Of a stretch of 64,000 nucleotides of DNA, positions 1-9,489 are shown in pieces. The first letter of the stretch is position 1. Each line of letters begins with the position of its first letter. The DNA comes from Sinohyriopsis cumingii (Eukaryota; Mollusca; Bivalvia; Unionida; Unionidae), in the NCBI GenBank assembly GCA_028554795.2, contig JAPYKE020000279.1, positions 496,001-560,000 on the forward strand, written 5' to 3'. The notes under the pieces are model-generated. The model was not told the DNA's origin. It ran no database searches and saw nothing but the letters and a program-made list of their open reading frames with translations. The translations under genes were made by a program, and so were the position numbers.

Positions 1-604
1 CAGCGACCTTCCATTCATAGTCCAAAAGCAGCGAAGGAGAACAAATTGTCAAATCGATGCATGTGTATGTACCCGTGCCTGGGTGTAGATATGTAGGTGT
101 TTTGGTATTATATAGACACAGATCGTGTCTAGAAATAAGGTCTTCAACTTTGTGAGCTCTGTCACTTATATGATTCGATCCCCATAAAATGTTATGGGCA
201 TTAAAATCCCCGAGTAAAACAAATGGCGTGGGAAGCTGTTGAACAAGGTCGTCTAATTCGTTTGGTACTAGGTTAGTGTTTGGTGGTAAGTAAATAGAGC
301 AAAATGTAATCACTCGATGTAGAGTGACGCTTACAGCAATGGCTTGTAAATTGGTATTTAAATGAATGAAGCTATGAGGAGCTCTGTTGTTCACAATAAC
401 AGAAACTCCTCCTGATGCCCTATCAACATTTGGAGAGCAGGTGTTAAACAGGGAGTAGTTTTTAAATGTGATATTGTCCGTATCTTTCAAGAATGTTTCT
501 TGAAGGCATAGTACCGCAGGATCATGTTCGTTTAAAAGCAGGAGAATATCATTGTAATTTGCTTTAAGTCCTCGACAATTCCATTGTATGATAGTGTTTT
601 TCAT
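1..604 (-). pseudogene. I-type LINE ORF2, endonuclease part, cut by window edge
   Basis: N-terminal about 200 codons of the APE-type endonuclease of the LINE described in unit A, starting at the ATG at 604-602 and running off the left edge. QWNCRG, LQET and GDFNAH are present; the SDH motif lies outside the window. It differs from unit A by a few substitutions. Confidence 0.88.
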
Positions 605-666
605 TATAAATTTAAATGAAAGATTGTGGAGCTAGGTTAGACCTTTCGCAGAGGGAATTTGTTTTG

Positions 667-960
667 TTATTTATCTGGAGGAAGTACGGGGGTGAATTTT
701 TTGTTTGTAGGTCTGGCGTTCCCTTGAGCGCATGGAGCAGATTCTTCTGCATCCATGCTCTCAATGTCTCCAAACCTGTTATAAAGTTTGATGGGGTCAT
801 CTGACCCCTTTTGTTGCCTGTTTCCATGAGATTTATTTTTGTTTTTTGGTGATTTAGGTTGCTGGGTATTGCTGAATGTAGTTTGTGTAGATGCCGTGTT
901 TCTCTGTGATTGGTAATGAGGGGTGTTTGAGCTTGGTGTTGAATCGGGTGCTTCTGTTTG
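667..960 (-). pseudogene. I-type LINE ORF1, 3' end only
   Basis: C-terminal part of the LINE nucleic-acid-binding ORF1, ending at the TAA at 669-667. All sequence upstream of the deletion point at 960, including the RRM-like region, the zinc knuckles and the 5' UTR, is absent, so this copy cannot make ORF1p. Confidence 0.88.
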
Positions 961-961
961 A
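960..961. other. 1,780-bp deletion junction
   Basis: Base 960 corresponds to 15712 and base 961 to 17493 in the next unit. The missing interval contains most of LINE ORF1, its 5' UTR, the right target-site duplication and most of the unrecognised coding relic. Only one base (g) is shared by the two breakpoints, which fits end joining better than recombination between repeats. Confidence 0.88.
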
Positions 962-1063
962 TGGTTCCCTTGCTGTCACTTCATTCAAAGGGTGTTGGAA
1001 CTCTATTCATCACCATGGACACATTCAGAGTGTACCTTTTCATCAGAGAGAATGCAGTTATAA
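961..1063 (+). pseudogene. 3' tail of unrecognised coding-like relic
   Basis: Residual end of the relic seen in full at 17144-17595. The 5' portion is lost in the 1,780-bp deletion. The second reading frame of the relic ends at a TAA inside the start of the (TAA)n tract. Confidence 0.45.
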
Positions 1064-1590
1064 TAATAATAATAATAATAATAATAATTAGAACTTTGTA
1101 TAGCGCCTCATCTTTAGAAGCTCTAAGCGCTTTACAATATTAGACAACACCTATAAGATAAAAAAAACATATAATGAAATGATTACAAAAACAAACACCA
1201 TGAAATTAGAAAACATAAAAAACATGCTGAAAATATATAAGGTAGGAAACATTATTAGGCTTTAAGTTTGTTCTTGCAGTCGAAAGAAGTGAGTTTCGAG
1301 AGCACTCTTGAATGGGATCATTAATGAAATGATTACAAAAACAAACACCATGAAATTAGAAAACATAAAAAACATGCTGAAAATATTTAAGGTAGGAAAC
1401 ATTATTAGGCTTTAAGTTTGTTCTTGCAGTCGAAATAAGTGAGTTTTGAGAGCACTCTTGAATGGGATCACTGTGTCTTTGTGTCTAAGTTCAGTGGGCA
1501 ATTCATTCGACGTTGCTGGGTCCTGGTATGCAAAAGAACGCTGTCCATATGTCTTTGTTTTCAAAGTGGGAATAATGAGTATAAATTATT
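1061..1590 (-). mobile_element. Decayed CR1/L2-like LINE, 3' end with (TAA)n tail
   Basis: On the minus strand, from about 1590 to the stop at 1414-1412, a frame reads with TKTYGQRSFAY, then NELPTEL, then FKSALKTHLF. This is the usual C-terminus of CR1/L2-type LINE polyproteins (TYG-x-R-[AS]-F ... N-x-LP ... FK-x-x-LKT-x-LF). After the stop comes a short 3' UTR with the paired motif agcgcctc/gagcttctaagcgc and then a (TAA/TTA)n tail at 1061-1088. The copy is strongly 5'-truncated. Clade assignment is from the C-terminal motif alone. Confidence 0.7.
1172..1470. repeat. 150-bp tandem duplication inside the LINE 3' end
   Basis: Segments 1172-1321 and 1322-1470 are near-identical direct repeats covering the last codons and 3' UTR of the CR1/L2-like relic. 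The same duplication is in all units at 17707-18005, 34293-34591 and 50862-51160, so it predates amplification. Confidence 0.92.
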
Positions 1591-3305
1591 TAGTTATAAA
1601 TATTTTGTAAGGATCAAATAGACCGCACACAACAACTCCTTCGTAAATGGGTTAGAATTCTCGACCACCGGCATCTAGGTAGAATAAGAGATTTGATTAT
1701 TGTGACAGTGGGCAAAAATATATAAAGTATGCTAAATAATGTACTCAGAGAATTTCCTTCTATTGAGTGTTGTTCACGTTAACGCCGTTATCGATCGATA
1801 CACTGATTTTGATTTTGGTATTATTTATATTTTTCTGTGCATATAGCCATATAAAAATTCGTTACATGTGAAAAGTGATGATATTTAGTGCGTGTAGACA
1901 ATTTTGAATGATATGAAAGTCCAAGAGATGGAAGCTTACTAAAACAAGGTTAAGTAGATTGAGTTTATGACATGAATCGTTTCTCATTTAGTTGCATCTC
2001 AGTTAGTGATAACGAATATCTTAAGCTGACTATAGTCGTATGACATGAACTGACTGGACATTCCTTTCCACTGCCATTTGTTTTTCTTCAGGTTGAAACA
2101 ATAGATGCATTAATTGAGAAAAGGAAGGAATGATTGTAATTTATAAAAGGAAATATAAATGCATTGATTCCGGTTTAATAATAAATTAGTGATGTATATG
2201 TTCTTTTAAATGGTAATACAGACAAATGCAGTATAGTTGTTATACAAATAGTAATTAAATATATTTAATAGATCAAAAGATCAAAATGAGCATTTCAATA
2301 TTTCTTATTCCCATACCAAAAAGCGAAATTTTTTAGAATGTTTTTGGAAGTAAGCAAAGGGCTTCGAATCTCATTGATCAGACAGTATTTGTAGCTAAAA
2401 GCAGGTAGAAATTAGACAAATTTTGAACTTTGAAATGTGATGGTATTGGGTCAACAATTTGGCCTCATTACTATCTCAGTGATTCCTATGTCTTTTTTTT
2501 CAATCCACAATGCCTAACAAGAAACTTAGATAACTAGGCGCTGAAATCGGTTTACTCTCTCTCTCTCTTTCTCCTCCGTGTGCTGAACGCACCCATACCT
2601 TCTAAGACTAAAAATTCACTCTAGCTTTGAGTTTTTGTACAGTTCCTTTGTATATGGCGCTTCGAACTGTTCTTAGATATCAAACAAATACTTACAAAAT
2701 TACCCGTGTGAAATATAAAATAACCGCATTGTTGACGGATAAATTTAAGAGGACAAGCGGAATACCATTGATGCACCTTCTGCTGTTAATCCATTTTTGT
2801 TCATCGTATTTCGTCATTACTGCCATTCATAAGTTGCATACATTTGGTCCATTATATCAATCAATAGTCAGATCTTTCATACTAAGCAAAAAAGTAGGAT
2901 ATGTTTCCAGAGTAACGTCGAAAATTAGCACTGTCTGAATCAACATGCAAAACAAGCCGCAATCAAGCTGAAATATGAATCAAAGGCTTTTTATGGTACA
3001 GTTTAATAAGGACATTTCTTAATTTTCGCCAACCCAAAAGTGTGCCGCACTAAGTTTTCAACGTTATAGTACATCATAAATATAGTGAATATTTACGAGA
3101 ATTTGAAGTAGTTAGTTTTAAGATAGACATACTGATACATATTGGAGTAGTAGCACTCTGGCGACAACAATGACGCTCGGGCGACAATGGGAACTAACAT
3201 TACGCCTCTAGTTTGAAAACTAACACTCCCTCGTCAATTTAACATGAACCATATGTTTAACATTAGTATGACATTCTGACCTCAAGGGAAAGGATAATGT
3301 TGAAC
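1591..3305. other. Unrecognised AT-rich spacer
   Basis: I see no recognisable gene, RNA or repeat family here, apart from a short (CT)n tract near 2558-2575. An open frame of about 94 codons starts at the ATG at 2654, but it has no recognisable motif and is probably chance. Equivalent spacers are 18126-19842, 34712-36428 and 51281-52997. Confidence 0.6.
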
Positions 3306-4222
3306 ATGTCCATGTGTTAAATGAGCATCAGTATTTACAAAGGGGAAATGCAATGTTCAAACCACGTCTACTAACCAATGCAAACTTTTGACTGAGCAAC
3401 ATACATTCATCTTCTGAGTCACACCAACATTTACTAACCATCACGCCGCTTAAACTCACCAGCACCTAATCTCCACTTGAACAACACATACTCACGAACA
3501 TGCCGTTTTGGTTGCCCAAACCCAAACTTATTAATAAACGACAAAGCAATGGGATGCTAACACATACACACAACCATCCATGAAAGGGTAGAAATGATCA
3601 TGCACACACATCAACAGAAGCAGCCATGAATAGCAGTACTGCTCATATACTGTATATAGAAACATATTTAATTACTATCGTACATCTAGTGAAAGGAAAG
3701 AAATATGTAGGAGTGCTTTCATATATATACAAAGTTACTAATATATCTCTAAAGGGTAAGATTATCCATTCACTATGCACACAAACTTGCTACCACACTA
3801 AAGGCAACGGGCACTCATACACAAAACACATATAGTTATATCCTGATTTGAGTGGGACGTCGTTTAGGCCACCAAGTTAATAGTAATTCCTACGCATTAT
3901 TTGTCCTACATAAAACCCACCTTGGATAAGAAAAGAACATATTTAGAAGGAACTGACATGGCCGTTCTGAAGTATTGGTTGCATCAAAATCAATGAAAGA
4001 TATCCAGTATTCGACAGCAGTGTCTTGGTATTTAATCGGAACTATACAGTATTGTGCTGACATGCTATTACACCGAATGCATACAGACATACATAATGAT
4101 TGTAGAGAATTATGTCACCAACAGAAAACGTAGTACTTAAACAAATGACCCCAAACTTAGATAATCTGATTATAAGAGGTAATTCTGGAGTTGTTTAATA
4201 CATTTCGAGTATCCATAGTCGA
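3306..4222. repeat. Segment X, left copy (unit A)
   Basis: A 917-bp segment beginning atgtccatgtgttaaatg and ending ccatagtcga. It is repeated at 7939-8857 in direct orientation on the other side of the gypsy remnant. The left copy is preceded by unique DNA ending gttgaac and is fused at its right end to the truncated RT of the gypsy element. It shows no LTR hallmarks and no recognisable coding. It differs from the right copy by a 2-bp indel near 3633 and by substitutions. Confidence 0.9.
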
Positions 4223-6957
4223 CTCCATGGACTGCTTGAGGGCCGAATGAGGCCTTGCTCTAGCATTTCATCCAATATTGCTTTTACCTCTTTCCGTTGC
4301 GCGAAAGGTATTCTATATGGCCGTTGTTTAATTGGTGTCTCCGAAGTTGTCTTTATACTGTGAGTTAAGATGTTTGTTCGACCAGGCCTAGTTGTTAGAA
4401 CATCCTGAAATTCATTGCAAAGATTTCTAATATCCTCTCGTTGGTCTTTTGTCAAGTTTACCCCCAGCTTAACGCCAGCATCACCTTCACCTGCTCTTGG
4501 AGGAAAGTCAATATCCACACCATCGTTCTCGTCTGCCTTCGTCGCCAGCAGCACAGCACGCTTGTATCCACGCAGCAAGTTTATATGATAGGTAACTGTA
4601 CCGCGCCTACCGGGTACAGATACCTGGTAGTTAACATCGTTTACCTTCCGGACCACACGATAAGGTCCCTGCCATTGTGCCTTCATCTTGGACGAACTTG
4701 ATGGCAAGATAATGAGGACTTCATCTCCAGGACTGAATTCTCGTGTTTTCGTGTGACGATCATACAGTGCCTTGATTTTCTTTTGGCGATCCAACAGATT
4801 ATCTTTGACAAGAGCCCCGATGTCAGCCAACTTCTCACGCATTTTCACAACATTCTCCACAGTTGACTTCCTTACATCTTCCTCTCCTGTAAACAAGCCT
4901 TGTAAAATCTGCATTGGCCCCCTAACTGGCCAACCATACATCTCTAAGGGTGCAAATCCAGTTTCCTCATGTGGGACTTCGCGGTATGCAAACAACAAAA
5001 ATGGCAACATCTCATCCCATTCATTCTTGTTGCCTATACAGAACTTCCGCAACATTGACTTCAAGGTCCCGTTAAAACGTTCTACTTTTCCATTTGCTTG
5101 CGGGTGATACGGCGTTGTTGTAACTCCACGAATACCCACTAGTTCATACAGCTGTTTCAATAAGGTGCTAGTGAAGTTGGTCCCTTTGTCTGTTAATATG
5201 ACCCTTGGAAAACCAACACGGCTAAACAGCTCAATCAGTGCTCTAGCTACATTAGTTGCCTCCATATCCTTCAAAGGAAAAGCTTCGGGATACCTCGTTG
5301 CATCATCAACAACCGTCAGAATGTATTTGCGTCCAGACTTCGTTCTAGATAACGGTCCAACAATATCCATTGCAATTTTTGAGAACGGTTCTGTTATCAC
5401 CGGTGGGCATACCAGTGGTGCTTTCTCACCTGCAGTCTGTTTTGCTGTCATCTGGCATTCATGACACGATGTACAATATCTTTTTACATCGGAAAACATT
5501 CCAGGCCAAAAGAACGATTGGAGAATCCTCTCTTTTGTTTTCTCCAAACCCAGGTGACCTGCAAGGGGTCGATCATGTGCCAGCTCCATTACCATTTTCC
5601 GTAATCCTGCTGGTACAACTATTTGCTCCCCTCCATGTGAACCATCACCAGATTGCCATTTCCGTCGCAAAATATCATTCTCCCAGAAGAATGCCATTGG
5701 CTCCTCCTCAGCCTCTTCACGAGTAGCAAAGGACTTCTCTCTAATACTTTGCAGTGAAATATCCGCAATCTGTAGTTTCGACAACATGTCCGCATTCATT
5801 GCTGAAAGTTCGTCAACTTCAATGTCATCACGCTGATCAGGATCTTCTGTCTCGATGCTGTTGTTGACAAAGTCATTCTTACCCTCATGCTCACATTGAT
5901 CAGTATTTTCCACAGCCCTCTCATCGTCGAGTCCTTTTAACATCGACCTCGTAACAACAAATGACCCTTTCTTGCTAAGTATATCCATCCCCAATAGGGC
6001 TTCAGCGGCTAGATTTGAAACAAGACCCACTTGCGCTGGTCCCTTATAATATGTAGTGTCGATATTTACCACAGCCAACTGTGCGGTAAATGGCTGACCC
6101 ACTGCTGTGTATAACTTAACCTTGTGCCCCTCCAGCTTGCAACTCTCATCAACAAGATCTTCTCTTATCAAGGCCATATCTGATCCAGTGTCCTTCACAA
6201 ACATGATCTCGCGCCCATTCACACATCCTGTTTCTGAAATAAACTTTTCACCAATTGTTGGCTTAACAAAACAAGTTGCCGGATTGCCACGATATTTCAT
6301 GTCATCTGTTGGACAATACCTTGCAATATGTCCCCATTGTTTGCATCGATAACATTGCCTATTCTTCTGCTTGGACTGGTCTTTTATCGATGTTAGTTTT
6401 GCTTGCTGCTGTAAGTTCTGACAATTCATCTTGTTACTATTTACATTTATATTTTGATGAAACTTAATCCGCTGCCCTTGCTGTTGTAAATTTGTGGGAA
6501 TATAATCTTCCGCGGCCTCTACGACTGGACTAGAGCCCTTGTTCCTCCTAATCCACTGTGCTTGATCTTGTGGCAAGGCTTTCAAGAAAAATTCCTCACG
6601 AAGACAAATAACTGGGTCATGATCTTCCAAGAAACGCTTTATGTGCTGATCAATCCTGGCCATCAGACCACGATACGTCTCAGTGCTTTCCTTCTTCATG
6701 CTCAACAGTGCCGTGAAATGTTCATGCGGTCTCTTTCCAAAACGATCAATCAGTCCTTTCCTGAGTTCCAGGTAATCACCACAAGCTTGAGTTGCAACAT
6801 ATCTAGCCTCCCCTGTCAACAGAGTTCTTAGCTGTAATACTTTCAACTCGTCAGACCAATTGGCATGTTTTGCAATTGATTCAAACTCTGCCAGGAAAGT
6901 CACAATATCCTCTCCTCGTTCATGGTCATATGCATGTAGCTTTACTTTTAATGGCAT
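4195..6957 (-). CDS. Gag-pol of Gmr1-like retrotransposon: gag, protease, integrase, truncated RT
   Basis: 920 residues starting at the ATG at 6957. Domains in order: a gag capsid-like region (1-200); a CCHC knuckle C202-C205-H210-C215; an aspartic protease with DTGSD at 256-260 and LLGMD at 321-325; an integrase HHCC zinc domain (H461, H468, C495, C498); a catalytic D531, D590, E626 triad with 35 residues between the last two; a GPY module near 764; then the N-terminal RT block (876-911, including QGLIRPSSSPWS). The last eight or so codons are read from segment X, so the C-terminus is chimeric. Polyprotein order PR-IN-RT is copia-like. Without RT it cannot be autonomous. Differences from other units include Y222 and R543. 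Confidence 0.9.
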   Translation of the reverse strand: MPLKVKLHAYDHERGEDIVTFLAEFESIAKHANWSDELKVLQLRTLLTGEARYVATQACGDYLELRKGLIDRFGKRPHEHFTALLSMKKESTETYRGLMARIDQHIKRFLEDHDPVICLREEFFLKALPQDQAQWIRRNKGSSPVVEAAEDYIPTNLQQQGQRIKFHQNINVNSNKMNCQNLQQQAKLTSIKDQSKQKNRQCYRCKQWGHIARYCPTDDMKYRGNPATCFVKPTIGEKFISETGCVNGREIMFVKDTGSDMALIREDLVDESCKLEGHKVKLYTAVGQPFTAQLAVVNIDTTYYKGPAQVGLVSNLAAEALLGMDILSKKGSFVVTRSMLKGLDDERAVENTDQCEHEGKNDFVNNSIETEDPDQRDDIEVDELSAMNADMLSKLQIADISLQSIREKSFATREEAEEEPMAFFWENDILRRKWQSGDGSHGGEQIVVPAGLRKMVMELAHDRPLAGHLGLEKTKERILQSFFWPGMFSDVKRYCTSCHECQMTAKQTAGEKAPLVCPPVITEPFSKIAMDIVGPLSRTKSGRKYILTVVDDATRYPEAFPLKDMEATNVARALIELFSRVGFPRVILTDKGTNFTSTLLKQLYELVGIRGVTTTPYHPQANGKVERFNGTLKSMLRKFCIGNKNEWDEMLPFLLFAYREVPHEETGFAPLEMYGWPVRGPMQILQGLFTGEEDVRKSTVENVVKMREKLADIGALVKDNLLDRQKKIKALYDRHTKTREFSPGDEVLIILPSSSSKMKAQWQGPYRVVRKVNDVNYQVSVPGRRGTVTYHINLLRGYKRAVLLATKADENDGVDIDFPPRAGEGDAGVKLGVNLTKDQREDIRNLCNEFQDVLTTRPGRTNILTHSIKTTSETPIKQRPYRIPFAQRKEVKAILDEMLEQGLIRPSSSPWSRLWILEMY

Positions 6958-6966
6958 TGAAGATGT

Positions 6967-7281
6967 TTATTCAGTCGTGTTTTCTTGACGTTTTACTTTT
7001 TCTAACTCAATTTCCAAACGCTTCATTTCTAATCTTAATTTCTTTCTTTCCGTTTCCCATTCAAACTCCTGTCTTAATTCAAATTCTCTTTCATTTTTCT
7101 TTGCGCTAGTTTTTCGCTTTGTTTCCTTGGGTGGTTGCATGTGCTCAAGGTTAAGTTCCTCTTCATACTCCATAACTTCATTATCTGTAAATTCCATCAA
7201 ATTCTGTGCTGCCGCTTTTCTTCGTGGTCGTCCTGAAGCAACCGTGGCTCCCTCAACTTCGACATCATCAGCAACCGACAT
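6967..7281 (-). CDS. Gag N-terminal reading frame of the gypsy element
   Basis: 104 codons from the ATG at 7281-7279; a TTG nine bases upstream is a less likely start. The product is highly charged, with a basic patch near RRKAAA and a long Glu/Lys/Arg-rich stretch that is probably a coiled coil. It ends at a TAA (6969-6967) lying exactly in frame with the ATG of the next ORF, with only ACA TCT TCA between them. Either this is one gag frame with a nonsense codon, or read-through or reinitiation joins the two. All four units share it. Confidence 0.65.
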   Translation of the reverse strand: MSVADDVEVEGATVASGRPRRKAAAQNLMEFTDNEVMEYEEELNLEHMQPPKETKRKTSAKKNEREFELRQEFEWETERKKLRLEMKRLEIELEKVKRQENTTE

Positions 7282-7560
7282 AATGACCAACTATATGTAC
7301 GTACTGTAAGTTCTATCACTGTATTCACAGCCACTGGACTAGCTTTAATTATCTACGAGTTTCTGGGCTTACACGTGTACACTCGTTACAGTGATACACA
7401 CTTTGCACTTAGCAATTAACAACTGTACGTTATACACACAGTACAACCAGTCACTGCTAATATCACAGATTCACTGAATTCACAGCTTTCAGAATTGTCA
7501 AACACAATTCCAACGTATTGAAAAAAATTCCAAATAATTCACACAGGATTTTGGAATCCG

Positions 7561-7574
7561 TACCGCTGCCACCA
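7561..7574 (-). promoter_or_regulatory. Primer-binding site, tRNA-Leu-like
   Basis: Three bases inside the LTR edge the minus strand reads TGGTGGCAGCGGT, complementary to the 3' end (…CCGCTGCCA plus CCA) of animal tRNA-Leu(UAG) as I recall it. Position and the leading TGG are as expected for a minus-strand primer site. The tRNA identity is from memory. Equivalent sites sit just left of 24117, 40701 and 57271. Confidence 0.65.
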
Positions 7575-7577
7575 AAA

Positions 7578-7938
7578 TGTTACATTCGGGTTCAAAGGAC
7601 ACACAAACACCAAGTAAGGGTCCTACAACTTTATGTAAAATAAAGCTAAAATCTTAAAAAATAAACTAGAAAAAAAGTGTTCATTACAGTACCAAGCCCA
7701 GCTAAAAACTGCTTGCTCTATCACTCTGCTCTTGTTTTAGTAAGGGTTAGACACATGGAATTCTAATTAAATTAACATTTGTGCCTTATCCAGGCCCAGA
7801 TAGCCATGGGAAGATAAACAACAGCACTGAACCTGTTGACAGTCTCTGGTATCAAATATCCAGAATGCTGGGAATAATGTTCTGCTGTCACTACTAACAA
7901 TTAGATTCTGCTAGAATATGATACAGGCCCTTATAACA
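7578..7938 (-). repeat. 5' LTR of the gypsy element (361 bp)
   Basis: The tract begins TGTTA and ends TAACA, the inverted TG...CA ends of an LTR. The primer site lies immediately inside and segment X immediately outside. It is the only LTR; the 3' partner is absent from every unit. Boundaries come from the termini and the primer site, not from an LTR-LTR alignment. Confidence 0.78.
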
Positions 7939-8857
7939 ATGTCCATGTGTTAAATGAGCATCAGTATTTACAAAGGGGAAATGCAATGTTCAAACCACGT
8001 CTACTAACCAACGCAAACTTTTGACTGAGCAACATACATTCATCTTCTGAGTCACACCAACATTTACTAACCATCACGCCGCTTAAACTCACCAGCACCT
8101 AATCTCCACTTGAACAACACATACTCACGAACATGCCGTTTTGGTTGCCCAAACCCAAACTTATTAATAAACGACAAAGCAATGGGATGCTAACACATAC
8201 ACACAACCATCCATGAAAGGGTAGAAATGATCATGCACACACATCAACAGAAGCAGCCATGAATAGTGTTGTACTGCTCATATACTGTATATAGAAACAT
8301 ATTTAATTACTATCGTACATCTAGTGAAAGGAAAGAAATATGTAGGAGTGCTTTCATATATATACAAAGTTACTAATATATCTCTAAAGGGTAAGATTAT
8401 CCATTCACTATGCACACAAACTTGCTACCACACTAAAGGCAACGGGCACTCATACACAAAACACATATAGTTATATCCTGATTTGAGTGGGACGTCGTTT
8501 AGGCCACCAAGTTAATAGTAATTCCTACGCATTATTTGTCCTACATAAAACCCACCTTAGATAAGAAAAGAACATATTTAGAAGGAACTGACATGGCCGT
8601 TCTGAAGTATTGGTTGCAGCAAAATCAATGAAAGATATCCAGTATTCGACAGCAGTGTCTTGGTATTTAATCGGAACTATACAGTATTGTGCTGACATGC
8701 TATTACACCGAATGCATACAGACATACATAATGATTGTAGAGAATTATGTCACCAACAGAAAACGTAGTACTTAAACAAATGACCCCAAACTTAGATAAT
8801 CTGATTGTAAGAGGTAATTCTGGAGTTGTTTAATACATTTCGAGTATCCATAGTCGA
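7939..8857. repeat. Segment X, right copy (unit A)
   Basis: A 919-bp direct repeat of 3306-4222. It starts flush with the LTR terminus and continues past tcga into spacer DNA (ttagagaacaatg). It is therefore the genuine outer flank of the retrotransposon insertion. Right-type bases are A in ccttAgataag, G in gcaGcaaaatc and G in ctgattGtaag. Confidence 0.9.
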
Positions 8858-9283
8858 TTAGAGAACAATGATATGTAGAAAATGGCAATTTTCTTTAGCA
8901 CAGCATCAACGAATTTTGTAAACATGCCCAAAGATCGGGGCATGCTGATTGGTTTTAGTTTTGCGACTCAACTGCCTGTCCCCATTCTCGCTTGGACAGC
9001 TAATAGCTGCTTAATCATCGTACCTCTCCTGCGCTTTTAAAGATACTGTATGAATAGCATGGTGGTATAGTTTATGTGTGCAGTTAGCTTTCATGCAAAT
9101 CGCATGTAAGATACAAATGACGTTTCATACGCAATGCCAGCATCATTGGTAACAAAGTTGTAATAAAAACATAGCCATAAAATAAAAGATACAAGTCCTC
9201 TGTCTCCCCAGGATTCTTATGATCGTGGTGAATCATGTGTTACCTCTCTTTCTACATCATTCTCTCTCAATCACTCTCTCACA

Positions 9284-9318
<35 letters not shown>

Positions 9319-9489
9319 TGTATATCATGGAAATTGGTCCCGAAGCTCGAGATGATTAATGAAAATGAAGATCGTTGCCAAACGGTCAGTTTAACTATTT
9401 CGATGTCAAACGGCAATCAGTTCCAAAGTAGAACCGTAAGAAAATAATTGTCACAGATAATAAGAACCAGCATTTTTTGACATTGTTGC
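8858..9489. other. Spacer with (CT)n microsatellite
   Basis: I recognise no gene here. A (TC)n tract lies at about 9286-9317. Its length differs in each unit (longest in B near 25822-25865, shorter in C near 42410-42437 and D near 58976-59003). Equivalent spacers are 25397-26038, 41981-42608 and 58551-59176. Confidence 0.7.

Larger units (their letters stand above)
1..960. repeat. 3' remainder of an upstream 16.5-kb unit, internally deleted
   Basis: This stretch matches 14753-15712 of unit A nearly base for base and holds the distal parts of the I-type LINE (endonuclease start of ORF2 and the 3' part of ORF1). At 960/961 it jumps directly to the sequence that in other units lies 1,780 bp further on. 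The unit to the left of the window is therefore the start of the same array, with a deletion. Confidence 0.93.
4223..7938 (-). mobile_element. Gmr1-like Ty3/gypsy remnant (one LTR, gag-PR-IN, RT start)
   Basis: A 3,716-bp minus-strand element, the same length in A, B and C and one base shorter in D. Reading right to left: LTR, tRNA-Leu-like primer site, gag N-terminus, gag/protease/integrase ORF, and the first conserved block of RT, where it stops abruptly against segment X. The rest of RT, RNase H, the polypurine tract and the 3' LTR are missing. Integrase lies upstream of RT although the proteins are Ty3/gypsy-type. That order is the hallmark of the Gmr1 group, first described from deuterostomes. 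Confidence 0.87.

Noticed and set aside
2627-2938. 103-codon plus-strand frame repeated in each unit
   Set aside because: It opens at TTG, has no recognisable domain, and units are too similar for conservation to count as evidence of coding.
3890-4090. 66-codon minus-strand frame in segment X, present eight times
   Set aside because: Repeated only because X is repeated; no motif and no context for expression.
3306-8857. The two X copies as a pair of LTRs
   Set aside because: X lacks TG...CA ends. The real LTR with a primer site lies inside the right X, and the left X is fused to pol without a polypurine tract.
8923-8944. Hairpin catgccc/gggcatg with 8-base loop
   Set aside because: A single 7-bp stem in spacer DNA; frequent by chance and without supporting context.
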